This document shows, piece after piece, positions 25,451-34,048 of a DNA stretch of 64,000 bases. The notes below the pieces were generated by a model that saw only the letters and a program-made list of their open reading frames with translations, ran no database searches and was not told the DNA's origin. The first letter of the stretch is position 1, and each line of letters starts with the position of its first letter. This DNA is from an uncultured Eubacteriales bacterium (GTDB lineage: Bacteria; Bacillota; Clostridia; Christensenellales; Aristaeellaceae): assembly GCA_902777335.1 (NCBI GenBank), contig CACYTF010000002.1, positions 1 to 64,000 on the forward strand, given 5' to 3'. The position numbers and the translations under genes were made by a program.

Positions 25451-27208
25451 CTAACAATCCGCCAGCGCTTCCAGCTCGTTCAGCTTGTCCTCGAACACCT
25501 TCAGGCCCGCGCGCCAGAAGCGCACGTCGGCCACGTCGATGCCCACGCCGGCGGCCACGTCCCGCACGTCGCCGCTGCCGGCCGAGCGCAGCAGCTGCTC
25601 GTACACCGGCAAGAAGGCCGCGCCCTGCTTCTCGTACAGCGCGTACACGCCCACCGCGAACAGCTGGCCGAAGGCATAGGGGAAGTTGTAGAAGTGCACG
25701 CCGGTGGAGTAGTAGTGGCTCTTGCAGGCCCACATGTAGGGGTGCATGTACTCCGGGTCCAGGCCGTCGCCGTAAGTCTTTTTCTGGGCGGAAAGCATGA
25801 TGTCGCACAGCTCCCGGGGGCTCAGCGTGGTGTCGGCGCGGCGCTCCACCACCTCCTTCTCGAACAGGAAGCGGCTGAGGATGTCCACGATCACCTGGGC
25901 CGCGTCGCAGAGCTGCTGCTCCAGTATGGCGATGCGGGTTTCCCGGTCCGCCTGCCGGAGTATGCTCTGGGCCAGATAGGTCTCGTTGAATATGGACGCC
26001 GTCTCGGCCAGCGGCATCGGGTAGTCGCTCATCAGCACCGGCACGTCCCGCATGCACTCGTTGTGGTAGGCGTGGCCCAGCTCGTGGGCCAGCGTGCCGA
26101 CGGAGCCGTAGCTGCCCTCGAAGTTGGTCAGCACGTAGCTGATGCCCAGCGGGTGCACGCCGCTGCAGAACGCGCCGCCGCTCTTGCCCTCCCGGGGGAA
26201 CATGTCGATCCAGCGCTCGTCAAAGGCGCGGCCTATCATGTTCGCCATGCGGGGGCTGAACGCGCCGAACTCCCGGATCAGTATCTCCCGGGCGTCCTCG
26301 GGGGTGTACTCGGCGTTCATCTTCCCCACCGGGGCGAACAGGTCGTAGAACTTCAGGCCGCCCGTGTAGCCCAGCATCCGCGCCTTCAGCTTAAAGTAGC
26401 GGCGGAACATGGGCAGGCTCTCCTCCATGGCCTGAAGCAGCGCGTTCAGCGTGGCCCGGTCCATGTTGGACACGTCCAGCGCCATGTCCAGCACGCTGTC
26501 AAAGTGCTTCAGCTCGCACAGCGTCAACGCCTCGCCCTTGATGCCGTTCAGGCAGGCCGCCATCGGGATCTCCAGCTTCGGATAGGCGGCCAGCTCCGCC
26601 TCGTAGGCGCTCTTGCGCACCTTCGCGTCCGGGCTGTTGGCCATGCCGCGCACCGCGGACAGCGGCAGCGCCTTCTTCTCGCCGTCGATCTCGATGTCCA
26701 CCGTGTGGTTCGCGTCCAGCTGGTCCCGCAGCCGCTCCCAGGCGGAGCCGCCGGTCATCTGCATCTTCAGCACCGTGGGCTCCAGCGCCGGGTCGATCAC
26801 GTGCTTCGCGCTTCGCCGCAGCTTCTTCAGCATGAAGGCGTGGGCCTTCAGCAGCGCGCTCTTTTCGATCAGCGCGTCCAGGTCCTCCGCCTGGCCCAGC
26901 TTGGCGCTCAGGGCGCTGTTGGCCTCCTCCAGCCGCGTCATGTACGGCAGAAGCCGCCCGTAGGCCGCCGTGGCCGCCTCGCAGTTGGCATCCGCCGCCA
27001 TCGTCAGATAGGTGAAGCTCATCACCTTGATGGTCAGCGTCATCAGCTTTTCGGAGGCGCGGATGACCGCCTCCAGCCCCGGCACGGAAACCTCCAGCGC
27101 GCGGGCCTGTTCCACCGCGGCGTCGGCGGAGCGCTTCAGCGCCTCCACATCGTTCAGAAACTCCGGCGCGTCAAAGCCGGCATACAGCTTGGAAAGATCC
27201 CAGGTCAT
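25451..27208 (-). CDS. pepF: Oligoendopeptidase F family metallopeptidase (M3)
   Basis: A 585-residue cytoplasmic zinc peptidase that degrades oligopeptides. The HExxH zinc motif is HELGH in VGTLAHELGHAYHNE, and the third ligand lies in the downstream ETASIFNE segment. The N-terminal helical half (TWDLSKLYAGFDAPEFLND) matches the PepF/M3B group, and the length is normal. GGAGGAAC lies 8 bases before the ATG. It is the last gene of a probable htrA-ilvB-ilvN-NYN-pepF run, 54 bases after the NYN gene. Confidence 0.94.
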   Translation of the reverse strand: MTWDLSKLYAGFDAPEFLNDVEALKRSADAAVEQARALEVSVPGLEAVIRASEKLMTLTIKVMSFTYLTMAADANCEAATAAYGRLLPYMTRLEEANSALSAKLGQAEDLDALIEKSALLKAHAFMLKKLRRSAKHVIDPALEPTVLKMQMTGGSAWERLRDQLDANHTVDIEIDGEKKALPLSAVRGMANSPDAKVRKSAYEAELAAYPKLEIPMAACLNGIKGEALTLCELKHFDSVLDMALDVSNMDRATLNALLQAMEESLPMFRRYFKLKARMLGYTGGLKFYDLFAPVGKMNAEYTPEDAREILIREFGAFSPRMANMIGRAFDERWIDMFPREGKSGGAFCSGVHPLGISYVLTNFEGSYGSVGTLAHELGHAYHNECMRDVPVLMSDYPMPLAETASIFNETYLAQSILRQADRETRIAILEQQLCDAAQVIVDILSRFLFEKEVVERRADTTLSPRELCDIMLSAQKKTYGDGLDPEYMHPYMWACKSHYYSTGVHFYNFPYAFGQLFAVGVYALYEKQGAAFLPVYEQLLRSAGSGDVRDVAAGVGIDVADVRFWRAGLKVFEDKLNELEALADC

Positions 27209-27262
27209 GCGTTCGTTCCTCCGTCTGTTTTCTCCTGCCCGCCCGGCAGGTGCGTGATGGTC

Positions 27263-28243
27263 TCAGCAGATCCGCAGCAGCATCGTGTGTGCGTCGTCCA
27301 TCTCGACGACCAGCAGGCCCCGCTTCTCCAGCGCCTTCATCACGTCGCTGAAGCGCTTGAAGCCGATCTGCTTCTCCTCGAAGCTGGGGTAGTCGGCCTG
27401 TATGGTGGCCTTTAGAATCGACGGGTTCACGCGGTCGAAGCCCTCGTCCTTGAAGTGCTCCAGGGCCTGCTCGAAGGCGGATACCCAGTTGTTCTTGTCC
27501 AGCTTGGGCTCCTGGTCCTCGTCCTCGGTGTCCAGGCCGATCATCAGGCTGGAGTTCTCCATCCAGCTGGTCAGCTTGTCGGAGCGCTTGGTGATGGCCG
27601 CCACCAGCTTTCCGAAGGTGGCGCAGCCGTAGCTCCTCTCCGAGAAGTCCGGGCGCAGGCGGTTCAGCGTGTCCTTCAGCTCGCTGGCGTACATCTGCTC
27701 CTCGGTCTGATCGCCCACGATGGTCTCCACCTGGCTGATCAGCTCGTTGATGTCGCCGTCCTCGCTGGCGCGCTCCTCCTTGGGCTTCTTCTTCGGCTGG
27801 CGCTTGGCCACCGACTCCAGAAACACGAACTCATTGCAGGCGTTCACGAATATGCTGCTGGCCGCCTCGGAGCGGGAGATGCCCAGCACGTGCTTGCCCA
27901 TGCTCTTCAGCCGGCCCACCAGCGGCGTGTAGTCGCTGTCGCCGGACACGATGCAGAAGCTGTCGATCAGCGGGTTGGTGTAGGCCACCTCCATGGCGTC
28001 GATCACCAGCTGGATGTCCAGGTTGTTCTTCTGGACCTTGCCCCAGCGCAGCGACGGCACCACCGCGAAGGTGTTGGACAGCAGCACCGGCTTCAGGTCG
28101 GTGTAGCGGTCGGTATAGCCGTAGACCTTGCCCAGCAGTATGTCCCCCCGAATCTTGACCTTTTCAATGATGGAGAGCAGCAGCGACTCCTTCGCGCCCA
28201 CGTTCTCCAGATCCACAAATACCGCAAAATTGGATGTACCCAT
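27263..28243 (-). CDS. NYN-domain (PIN-like) putative RNase with two OST-HTH/LOTUS domains
   Basis: A 326-residue protein. The N-terminal NYN/DUF88 domain (about 1-145) keeps the acidic residues expected of a PIN-like metal-dependent RNase: Asp in FAVFVDLENVG, Asp in NLDIQLVIDAM and two in SGDSDYTPLV. A lysine-rich linker follows, then an OST-HTH/LOTUS domain (about 165-235, LKDTLNRLRPDFSERSYG) and a second similar domain at the C-terminus (LKATIQADYPSFEEKQIGFKRF). LOTUS domains bind RNA. The second of two near ATGs is preferred because AGGAAGG is 7-8 bases before it. The gene starts 20 bases after ilvN. Its target is unknown. Confidence 0.85.
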   Translation of the reverse strand: MGTSNFAVFVDLENVGAKESLLLSIIEKVKIRGDILLGKVYGYTDRYTDLKPVLLSNTFAVVPSLRWGKVQKNNLDIQLVIDAMEVAYTNPLIDSFCIVSGDSDYTPLVGRLKSMGKHVLGISRSEAASSIFVNACNEFVFLESVAKRQPKKKPKEERASEDGDINELISQVETIVGDQTEEQMYASELKDTLNRLRPDFSERSYGCATFGKLVAAITKRSDKLTSWMENSSLMIGLDTEDEDQEPKLDKNNWVSAFEQALEHFKDEGFDRVNPSILKATIQADYPSFEEKQIGFKRFSDVMKALEKRGLLVVEMDDAHTMLLRIC

Positions 28244-28263
28244 AATCATTCCTTCCTGACAGT

Positions 28264-28815
28264 TTACAACACGTTCTTTCCGTAATCGAACTCGTCCTTC
28301 TCCTTGGTCTGCTCGTCGATGGTCAGCCGGCCGCGCTCCAGGGCCACGGTGCCGGTGCGCACCAGCTCCAGTATGCCGAACTCGGTCAGCAGGTTCTGGA
28401 TGGCCTGGGTCTTGCTGTCCTCGCCGATCAGGGCGACGGTCAGCGATTCGGTGGCCACGTCGATGATGGACGCGCGGAAGATGTTGGCGATCTGTATGAT
28501 CTCGTTCCGGGCCTCGTGGGTGGGCGCGGACACCTTGATCAGCACCAGCTCGCGCCGTATGGCCCGCTCGGCGGACAGGCGCTTGACCGAGTGCACGCAG
28601 ATCAGCTTGCGCAGCTGGCTGCAGATCAGGCGCGCCTGCTTTTCGTCGGTGAGCAGCTCGATGGTCATGCGGGACACGGCGGGGTCGTCGGTGGTGCCCA
28701 CGGCCAGCGAGTCGATGTTGTAGCCCTTGCCGGAGAACAGCCGCGCCACGCGGGAGAGCACGCCGGCCTCGTTGTCCACCAGCACGGCCAGGGTATGCCG
28801 CTTGATTTCGTTCAT
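28264..28815 (-). CDS. ilvN: Acetolactate synthase small (regulatory) subunit
   Basis: A 183-residue regulatory subunit that stimulates the catalytic subunit and confers valine feedback. The N-terminal ACT domain (HTLAVLVDNEAGVLSRVARLF, then GYNIDSLAVG) and the C-terminal ALS_ss_C domain (EARNEIIQIANIFRASIIDV, TGDSKTQ-like EDSKTQAIQ) are complete. The last 15 residues are charged and family-variable. It lies 13 bases after ilvB, so the two subunits are co-expressed for branched-chain amino acid synthesis. Confidence 0.96.
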   Translation of the reverse strand: MNEIKRHTLAVLVDNEAGVLSRVARLFSGKGYNIDSLAVGTTDDPAVSRMTIELLTDEKQARLICSQLRKLICVHSVKRLSAERAIRRELVLIKVSAPTHEARNEIIQIANIFRASIIDVATESLTVALIGEDSKTQAIQNLLTEFGILELVRTGTVALERGRLTIDEQTKEKDEFDYGKNVL

Positions 28816-28828
28816 CGCCGCGCCCTCC

Positions 28829-30538
28829 TCAGTCCACCGCGAAGTGGGTGATGTCGCTGCCGCCGGTCACCATGGGCCGCACCATCTCGTCGATGCCGAT
28901 GGCGCAGTCGATCACCATGGCCGCGCCGGTGGACAGCGCCGCCTTCAGCGCGTCCTCCAGCTCCGCCACATGGGTCACCCGGCGGCCCTCGATGCCGTAG
29001 GCCTGGGCCAGCTTCACGAAGTCCGGCCCCCGGTCCAGCGTGGTCTGGGAGTAGCGGCCGTCGCAGGACACCTTCTGCCACTGGCGCACCATGCCCAGCG
29101 CGCCGTTGTTGAAGACCACCGTGATGATGGGCAGGGCGTAGCGCTGCACCGTCGAAAGCTCGCACTGGTTCATCCGAAAGCTCCCGTCGCCGGTGATGTG
29201 CACCACCACCTTGTCCGGATTGCCCGTCTGGGCGCCGATGGCCGCGCCCAGGCCGAAGCCCATCGTGCCGAAGCCGCCGGAGGTGATCAGCTGGCCGGAG
29301 TACTCGAAGTGCAGGTGCTGTATCGCCCACATCTGGTGCTGGCCCACGTCGGTGGTGTACACGGTGTCCCGGGGCACGGCGCGGGCGATGGCGTCCAGCA
29401 CCTGCACCGGGGTGAGCCGGTCTTCCGCCTCGTCGTACTCGGTTTGGGTCTTGAAGGCGAACACGTATTCCTTCCACTCGGCGTGGTCCAGCTGCTCCAG
29501 CCGCTCGTTCAGAAGCTGCAGCACCCGCTTGGCGTCGCCGACGATGTGGTGGGCGGTCTCCACGTTCTTGTTGATCTCGCTGCGGTCGATGTCGATCTGC
29601 ACCACCTTGGCGTTGCGGGCAAAGCTGGAGGGCTTCAGCGCCACCCGGTCCGAGAACCGGCAGCCCACGGCGATCAGCAGGTCGCAGGCGTCCACGGCCA
29701 TGTTGCTGGCCTGGCTGCCGTGCATGCCCACCAGGCCCGTGGCCAGCTTGTTCAGCCCGCGGAAGCCGCCCGCGCCCATCACGGTGATGCCCACCGGGGC
29801 GTCGATGCGGTTGGCGAACTCCTCGAACTCCCAGTCCGCCCGGCTGCGCACCACGCCGCCGCCGCAAATGATCAGCGGGCGCTTTGACGCGCGGATCATG
29901 TCCGCCAGGGCGTCGATATCGCGGTAGTCGGGCTCCGGCGCGCGGAAGTTCTGGCTGGAGCGCTTCATCAGCTGGCCCAGCCGGCCGCTCATGCCGTGCT
30001 CGGCGCGGCGCAGCGGGTCGTAGTCGCCCAGCTCCTGCGTCACGTTGTGGGGAATGTCGATCAGCACCGGGCCGGGCCGGCCGCTGCGGGCGATGGCGAA
30101 GGCCTCGCGCACGGTGTCCGCCAGGTCCTCCACCCGGCGCACCAGGTAGTTGCACTTGGTGATGGGCATGGTGACGCCGGTGATGTCCACCTCCTGGAAC
30201 GAGTCCTTGCCCAGCAGCGGCAGGTCCACGTTGCAGGTGACGCACACCACGGGCGAGGAATCCATGTAGGCGGTGGCGATGCCGGTGACCAGGTTCGTGG
30301 CCCCGGGGCCCGAGGTGGCAAAGCACACGCCCACCCGCCCGGTGGCGCGGGCGTAGCCGTCCGCGGCGTGACAGGCCCCCTGCTCGTGGGAGGTCAGTAT
30401 GTGGCGGATGGACGGGTAGTTCAGCAGCTCGTCGTACACGTTCAGTATGGTGCCCCCCGGAAAGCCGAACACGGTGTCCACGCCCTGTTCCGCCAGGCAC
30501 TCCATCAGGATCTTCGCGCCGGTCATCAGCACAGGCAT
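28829..30538 (-). CDS. ilvB: Acetolactate synthase large (catalytic) subunit
   Basis: A 569-residue ThDP- and FAD-dependent enzyme forming acetolactate from pyruvate, the first shared step to valine, leucine and isoleucine. The N-terminal FGFPGGTILNVYDEL and SHEQGACHAADGYARATGR contain the catalytic Glu; FATSGPGATNLVTGI follows, and the ThDP motif GDGSF...N (ITGDGSFRMNQ) lies in the C-terminal domain. The GGGGGAGG site nearly touches the first ATG, so GTG (codon 3) or ATG (codon 5) may be the actual start. No T-box or leader peptide is visible in the 76 bases upstream, only a hairpin. Confidence 0.96.
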   Translation of the reverse strand: MPVLMTGAKILMECLAEQGVDTVFGFPGGTILNVYDELLNYPSIRHILTSHEQGACHAADGYARATGRVGVCFATSGPGATNLVTGIATAYMDSSPVVCVTCNVDLPLLGKDSFQEVDITGVTMPITKCNYLVRRVEDLADTVREAFAIARSGRPGPVLIDIPHNVTQELGDYDPLRRAEHGMSGRLGQLMKRSSQNFRAPEPDYRDIDALADMIRASKRPLIICGGGVVRSRADWEFEEFANRIDAPVGITVMGAGGFRGLNKLATGLVGMHGSQASNMAVDACDLLIAVGCRFSDRVALKPSSFARNAKVVQIDIDRSEINKNVETAHHIVGDAKRVLQLLNERLEQLDHAEWKEYVFAFKTQTEYDEAEDRLTPVQVLDAIARAVPRDTVYTTDVGQHQMWAIQHLHFEYSGQLITSGGFGTMGFGLGAAIGAQTGNPDKVVVHITGDGSFRMNQCELSTVQRYALPIITVVFNNGALGMVRQWQKVSCDGRYSQTTLDRGPDFVKLAQAYGIEGRRVTHVAELEDALKAALSTGAAMVIDCAIGIDEMVRPMVTGGSDITHFAVD

Positions 30539-30557
30539 TCCTCCCCCGCGCCGGGCA

Positions 30558-30601
30558 CGCGGGAAGCCGAGGCGGCTTTTTCGCCGCCCCGGCTTCCCGC
30601 G
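30558..30601 (-). terminator. Large hairpin between htrA and ilvB
   Basis: Arms 30558-30576 and 30583-30601 pair over 19 positions with one mismatch around a short loop. It starts 14 bases after the htrA stop. No U tract follows on the minus strand, so it may attenuate or stabilise rather than fully terminate. Confidence 0.55.
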
Positions 30602-30614
30602 ACAGCCCGCCGCG

Positions 30615-31790
30615 TCAGTCGATGATCTTCAGTTCCAGCATCATGTGCAGCTCCTCGTAGCCGCCGGTGACGTTGCCCTCCAGGTCGTAGCTGTAGCGGT
30701 AGACGGTCAGCTCCATCGGCTGGCCCTCGCCGCACTTGTCCACCGCGTTCACGATGTCCTGGGAGGACTTGATGCGCGCGCCGTTGGCCTCGAAGATCAC
30801 GTCCTTCTCCTGCAGGCCGGCCTTGTCCGCGGGCGTGCCCGGCTCCACCGAGTAGACCTGCGCGCCGCAGGGCGGGTAGCGCCGCATGGGCTCGTCCGGG
30901 CCGTCCAGGGTGACCACGGTGACGCCCATGCGCGGGCGCACCACGCTGCCGTTGTCGATGATCTGGTCGATGAAGCCCTTCACCACGCTGATGGGGATGC
31001 AGAAGGTCAGCCCCTCGTAGAAGGTCATGTACTTCAGCGTGGGGATGCCCACCATCTCGCCCTTCGCGTTCAGAAGCGCGCCGCCGGAGTTGCCGCCGTT
31101 GATCGGCGCGTCCGTCTGGATGGTGGTGATGCTGTGGCTGAAGTTGTCGGCGTTCACGCCCTCGCGCTCCAGCCCCGATATGATGCCGGCGGTCACGCTG
31201 CCGAAGAACACCTCGGTGTAGGTGCCGGGGTTGCCGATGATGATGGCCAGCTCGCCGATCTGCAGCTTGTCCGAGTCGCCCAGCGGTATGGGCTGCGCGC
31301 CGCCGGGGGCCGCGCCGGTGAACTTCAGTATGGCGATGTCGGAGCCGTCGTCGTAGCCCACCAGCTCCAGGTCCGTCTCGCTGCCGTCCAGCCACAGGGC
31401 CGTGTAGGCGTCGCCGTCCTTGACCACGTGGTAGTTGGTCAGCATGTAGCCGCCCTCGCCGTTGCCGATCTCGCGGATGTAGCAGGCGGAGCCGCCGCCG
31501 ATCTCCTTGACCTCGGCCACGCGGGTCACCGGGTCCCAGCTCTCGGCCTTGGTGTTCAGCTGCACGATGGCCGGGCGAACCCGCGCCGCGATGGCGGGGA
31601 TCGGGTTGCTGGAGGAATAGATGATGTCATAGCCCGGCTGTCCCTCCGACGTTTCGACCGGTGCCGACGTTTCGGCCGGTGCCGACGTTTCGGCCGGTGC
31701 CGCCGGTTCGGCCAGAGCCAGCATGCCGGAGAGCATCGCCGCCGCCAGCAGCAGCGTCAGGCAGCGCATGAGCGCCGTGGAATGCTTCAT
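30615..31790 (-). CDS. HtrA/DegP-like secreted serine protease with PDZ domain
   Basis: A 391-residue exported protease. A signal peptide covers about 1-28, then a spacer with tandem PAETSA units. The trypsin-like domain has His in TNYHVV, Asp in DDGSDIAILK and Ser in GGNSGGALL, so the triad is complete. A C-terminal PDZ domain (PCGAQVYSVEPGTPADKAGL) would bind unfolded C-termini. Family members handle misfolded exported proteins. It has a strong promoter and is the first gene of the run leading into ilvB. The DNA of the spacer is itself a short tandem repeat, so its length may vary between strains. Confidence 0.9.
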   Translation of the reverse strand: MKHSTALMRCLTLLLAAAMLSGMLALAEPAAPAETSAPAETSAPVETSEGQPGYDIIYSSSNPIPAIAARVRPAIVQLNTKAESWDPVTRVAEVKEIGGGSACYIREIGNGEGGYMLTNYHVVKDGDAYTALWLDGSETDLELVGYDDGSDIAILKFTGAAPGGAQPIPLGDSDKLQIGELAIIIGNPGTYTEVFFGSVTAGIISGLEREGVNADNFSHSITTIQTDAPINGGNSGGALLNAKGEMVGIPTLKYMTFYEGLTFCIPISVVKGFIDQIIDNGSVVRPRMGVTVVTLDGPDEPMRRYPPCGAQVYSVEPGTPADKAGLQEKDVIFEANGARIKSSQDIVNAVDKCGEGQPMELTVYRYSYDLEGNVTGGYEELHMMLELKIID

Positions 31791-31831
31791 AGTGTCACGC
31801 CTCGCTTTCTTGTCTCCCTCTCTGTTATACC

Positions 31832-31860
31832 ATTATACCCAATAAAGGTATTTATGCCAA
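31832..31860 (-). promoter_or_regulatory. Sigma-A promoter for the HtrA-like gene
   Basis: Minus-strand TTGGCA (31855-31860), 17-base spacer, TATAAT (31832-31837), about 40 bases before the start codon and in the gap after the histidine kinase gene. Confidence 0.85.
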
Positions 31861-31876
31861 CACGATAATGTTAACT

Positions 31877-33343
31877 TCATGCCTGTCTCTCCGCCGGCGG
31901 GTCGGCCGCGGGGAGTATAAATTCAAAGGCGGTCTCGCTGTCGTCGGAGCGCACGGTGATTTGAGAGCCGTGCTGCTGCATGATGCGCTGGCAGATGGAC
32001 AGCCCCAACCCCGTGCCCTGGCCGGAGGTGTGGGCCTTGTCGGCCTTGTAGAACCGCTCGAAGATGCAGGGCAGGTCCGCCTCGGCGATGCGGGGGCCGT
32101 TGTTCGCGATGGTAAAGCGCACGCCCTCGCCCTCCCGCGCCGTGCGCACCGTCAGGCGGCTGTTCTCGCCGGTCATGAACTTCACGGCGTTGTCGATGAT
32201 GTTGGACACCACCTGGTTGATCCGGTTCGCGTCCGCCATCACGTACAGCGGGCCGTCGGCCAGCGCCACGACCACCTCGATGTGCTTTTCATCGATGCGG
32301 GGCTCGAAGTTGACCAGGTTCCTGCGCACCAGCTCGTTGGCGTCAAAGGGGGCCGGCGTCAGCGGGAACTTGCCGGACTCCAGGCGCGAAAGGTCCAGCA
32401 GGTCCTTCACCAGGTCGGTCAGCCGGTCCGTCTCGTCCAGCACGATCTTCAGGTAGCGCGGCATGTCCTGAGGATCGATCACGCCGTCCAGCATGGCCTG
32501 CACATAGCCGCGCATGCAGGTCATCGGCGAGCGCAGCTCGTGAGACACGTTGGCCACGAAGCTGCGCCGGGAGTCCTCCAGGCGGCTCAGCTCCTCCGCC
32601 ATGCGGTTGATGGAGTCGCCCAGCTCCTGCAGCTCGCCCCCGCAGTGCACGTCCACCCGGCGGGTCAAATCGCCCTTGGAGAATTCGCGCACGGCGCTGG
32701 ACATCTCCTTCAGCGGGCGGATCTGGCTGCGGGCCAGGAAGAAGGCCAGTATCGTGCCCAGGGCCAGCGCCAGCACCGCCGGGGGCAATATCTGGCGCAC
32801 GATACCGCCGAAGCTGATGCGCAGCGACTGCATCGGTATGTGCAGCAGCACCGCGCCCACCACCGTGTCGCCATAGCGCCAGGGCACGCCGATGGTGACG
32901 ATCCGGTCGCCGTCCGCATCCAGCTCCGGGAACAGGTCCTCGGCGCGAATCTCGTTGCCCTCCTGGATCAGCGCCAGCTGCTCCTTCACCGCGTCGGTGG
33001 CCAGGCTGCGGGTGGTGTTCCAGGACTTGTCCAGGTACTGCACGTAGGCCATGCCGGAGTTGTAGCTGACGATCCAGATGTCGGCGTCGTAGCTGTCGTA
33101 GATCTCCGAGATCTTGTGCCGGACGATGTAGCGCATCGTGGCGTTGCTCTGGACGTAGCTGATCGCGCTGAGGTTGGACATGTAGTCCGCCACCTCCCGG
33201 GCCTGCAGGCGCACCTCGGCTTCGTAGCTCTCCTGGCGGGCCTGCCGCTGGGCCGCGGCCAGCACGCCGGTGAATATGGCGATGGCGGCCAGCAGCGCCG
33301 CCAGCAGCACGCTGTAGGTGCGCCAGAACAGGCTCCTCCTCAT
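31877..33343 (-). CDS. Membrane sensor histidine kinase (HAMP, HisKA, HATPase)
   Basis: A 488-residue kinase. Two membrane spans (about 8-30 and 190-212) frame an extracytoplasmic sensor region of about 160 residues. A HAMP linker follows (RSQIRPLKEMSSAV), then HisKA with phospho-acceptor His in VSHELRSPM, and HATPase_c with NIIDNAVKF and GTGLGLSI boxes. It lies 3 bases after the response regulator gene, so the two form one system of the PhoR/ResE/WalK type. The signal is unknown. Being downstream of mutS2 and zapA in one transcript suggests a housekeeping envelope role (inference). Confidence 0.94.
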   Translation of the reverse strand: MRRSLFWRTYSVLLAALLAAIAIFTGVLAAAQRQARQESYEAEVRLQAREVADYMSNLSAISYVQSNATMRYIVRHKISEIYDSYDADIWIVSYNSGMAYVQYLDKSWNTTRSLATDAVKEQLALIQEGNEIRAEDLFPELDADGDRIVTIGVPWRYGDTVVGAVLLHIPMQSLRISFGGIVRQILPPAVLALALGTILAFFLARSQIRPLKEMSSAVREFSKGDLTRRVDVHCGGELQELGDSINRMAEELSRLEDSRRSFVANVSHELRSPMTCMRGYVQAMLDGVIDPQDMPRYLKIVLDETDRLTDLVKDLLDLSRLESGKFPLTPAPFDANELVRRNLVNFEPRIDEKHIEVVVALADGPLYVMADANRINQVVSNIIDNAVKFMTGENSRLTVRTAREGEGVRFTIANNGPRIAEADLPCIFERFYKADKAHTSGQGTGLGLSICQRIMQQHGSQITVRSDDSETAFEFILPAADPPAERQA

Positions 33344-33346
33344 GGG

Positions 33347-34039
33347 CTACTTCACCTCGAATTTATAGCCGACGCCCCAGACCGTCTTGATCTGCCAGCC
33401 CATCTTCTCGCCCTCGGTGAGCTTTTCCCGCAGGCGCTTCACGTGCACGTCCACGGTGCGGGAATCGCCGAAGAAGTCGTAGCCCCACACCTGCTCCAAC
33501 AGCTGCTCCCGGGTGAACACCTGGTTGGGATGGCTGGCCAGGAAGTTCAGAAGCTCCAGCTCCTTCGGGGGCATCTCCAGCTCCTTGCCCATGTAGGTGA
33601 CCGAGTACTGGCTGATGTTCACCGTAAGCCCGGGGAACACCAGGTCCTTGCCCGCCTCGGCCGGCTCCGGGGCCTGGTAGCGCCGGATGACCGCCTTGAT
33701 GCGGGCCACCAGCTCCTTCATGTCGAAGGGCTTGGAGATGTAGTCGTCCGCGCCCAGCTCCAGCCCCAGCACCTTGTCAAACACCTCGTCCTTGGCGGTG
33801 AGCATGATGATGGGGATGTTGGAGGTCTTGCGCGCCTCCCGGAGCACCTGCCAGCCGTCCATGCCCGGAAGCATCACGTCCAGCAGCATCAGGTTCGGCG
33901 GCGACGCGCGGAACTGCTTCAGCGCCTCGTCGCCCTGGTCCGCCATGTCGACCTCAAAGCCCTCCTTCACCAGGTACAGATTCACCAGCTGCCGTATGTT
34001 CGGATCGTCGTCCACCAGCAGGATCTTGGTCTTAGTCAT
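33347..34039 (-). CDS. OmpR/PhoB-family response regulator
   Basis: A 230-residue regulator: receiver domain with acidic pocket LVDDDPN, phospho-acceptor Asp in LLDVMLPGMDG (about residue 54), Thr in IMLTAKD and Lys in YISKPFD; then a winged-helix Trans_reg_C domain (FTREQLLEQVWGYDFFGDSRTVDVHVKRLREKL). It pairs with the kinase 3 bases downstream and starts 9 bases after mutS2. Targets cannot be read from the sequence. Confidence 0.95.
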   Translation of the reverse strand: MTKTKILLVDDDPNIRQLVNLYLVKEGFEVDMADQGDEALKQFRASPPNLMLLDVMLPGMDGWQVLREARKTSNIPIIMLTAKDEVFDKVLGLELGADDYISKPFDMKELVARIKAVIRRYQAPEPAEAGKDLVFPGLTVNISQYSVTYMGKELEMPPKELELLNFLASHPNQVFTREQLLEQVWGYDFFGDSRTVDVHVKRLREKLTEGEKMGWQIKTVWGVGYKFEVK

Positions 34040-34048
34040 TGTTACACC

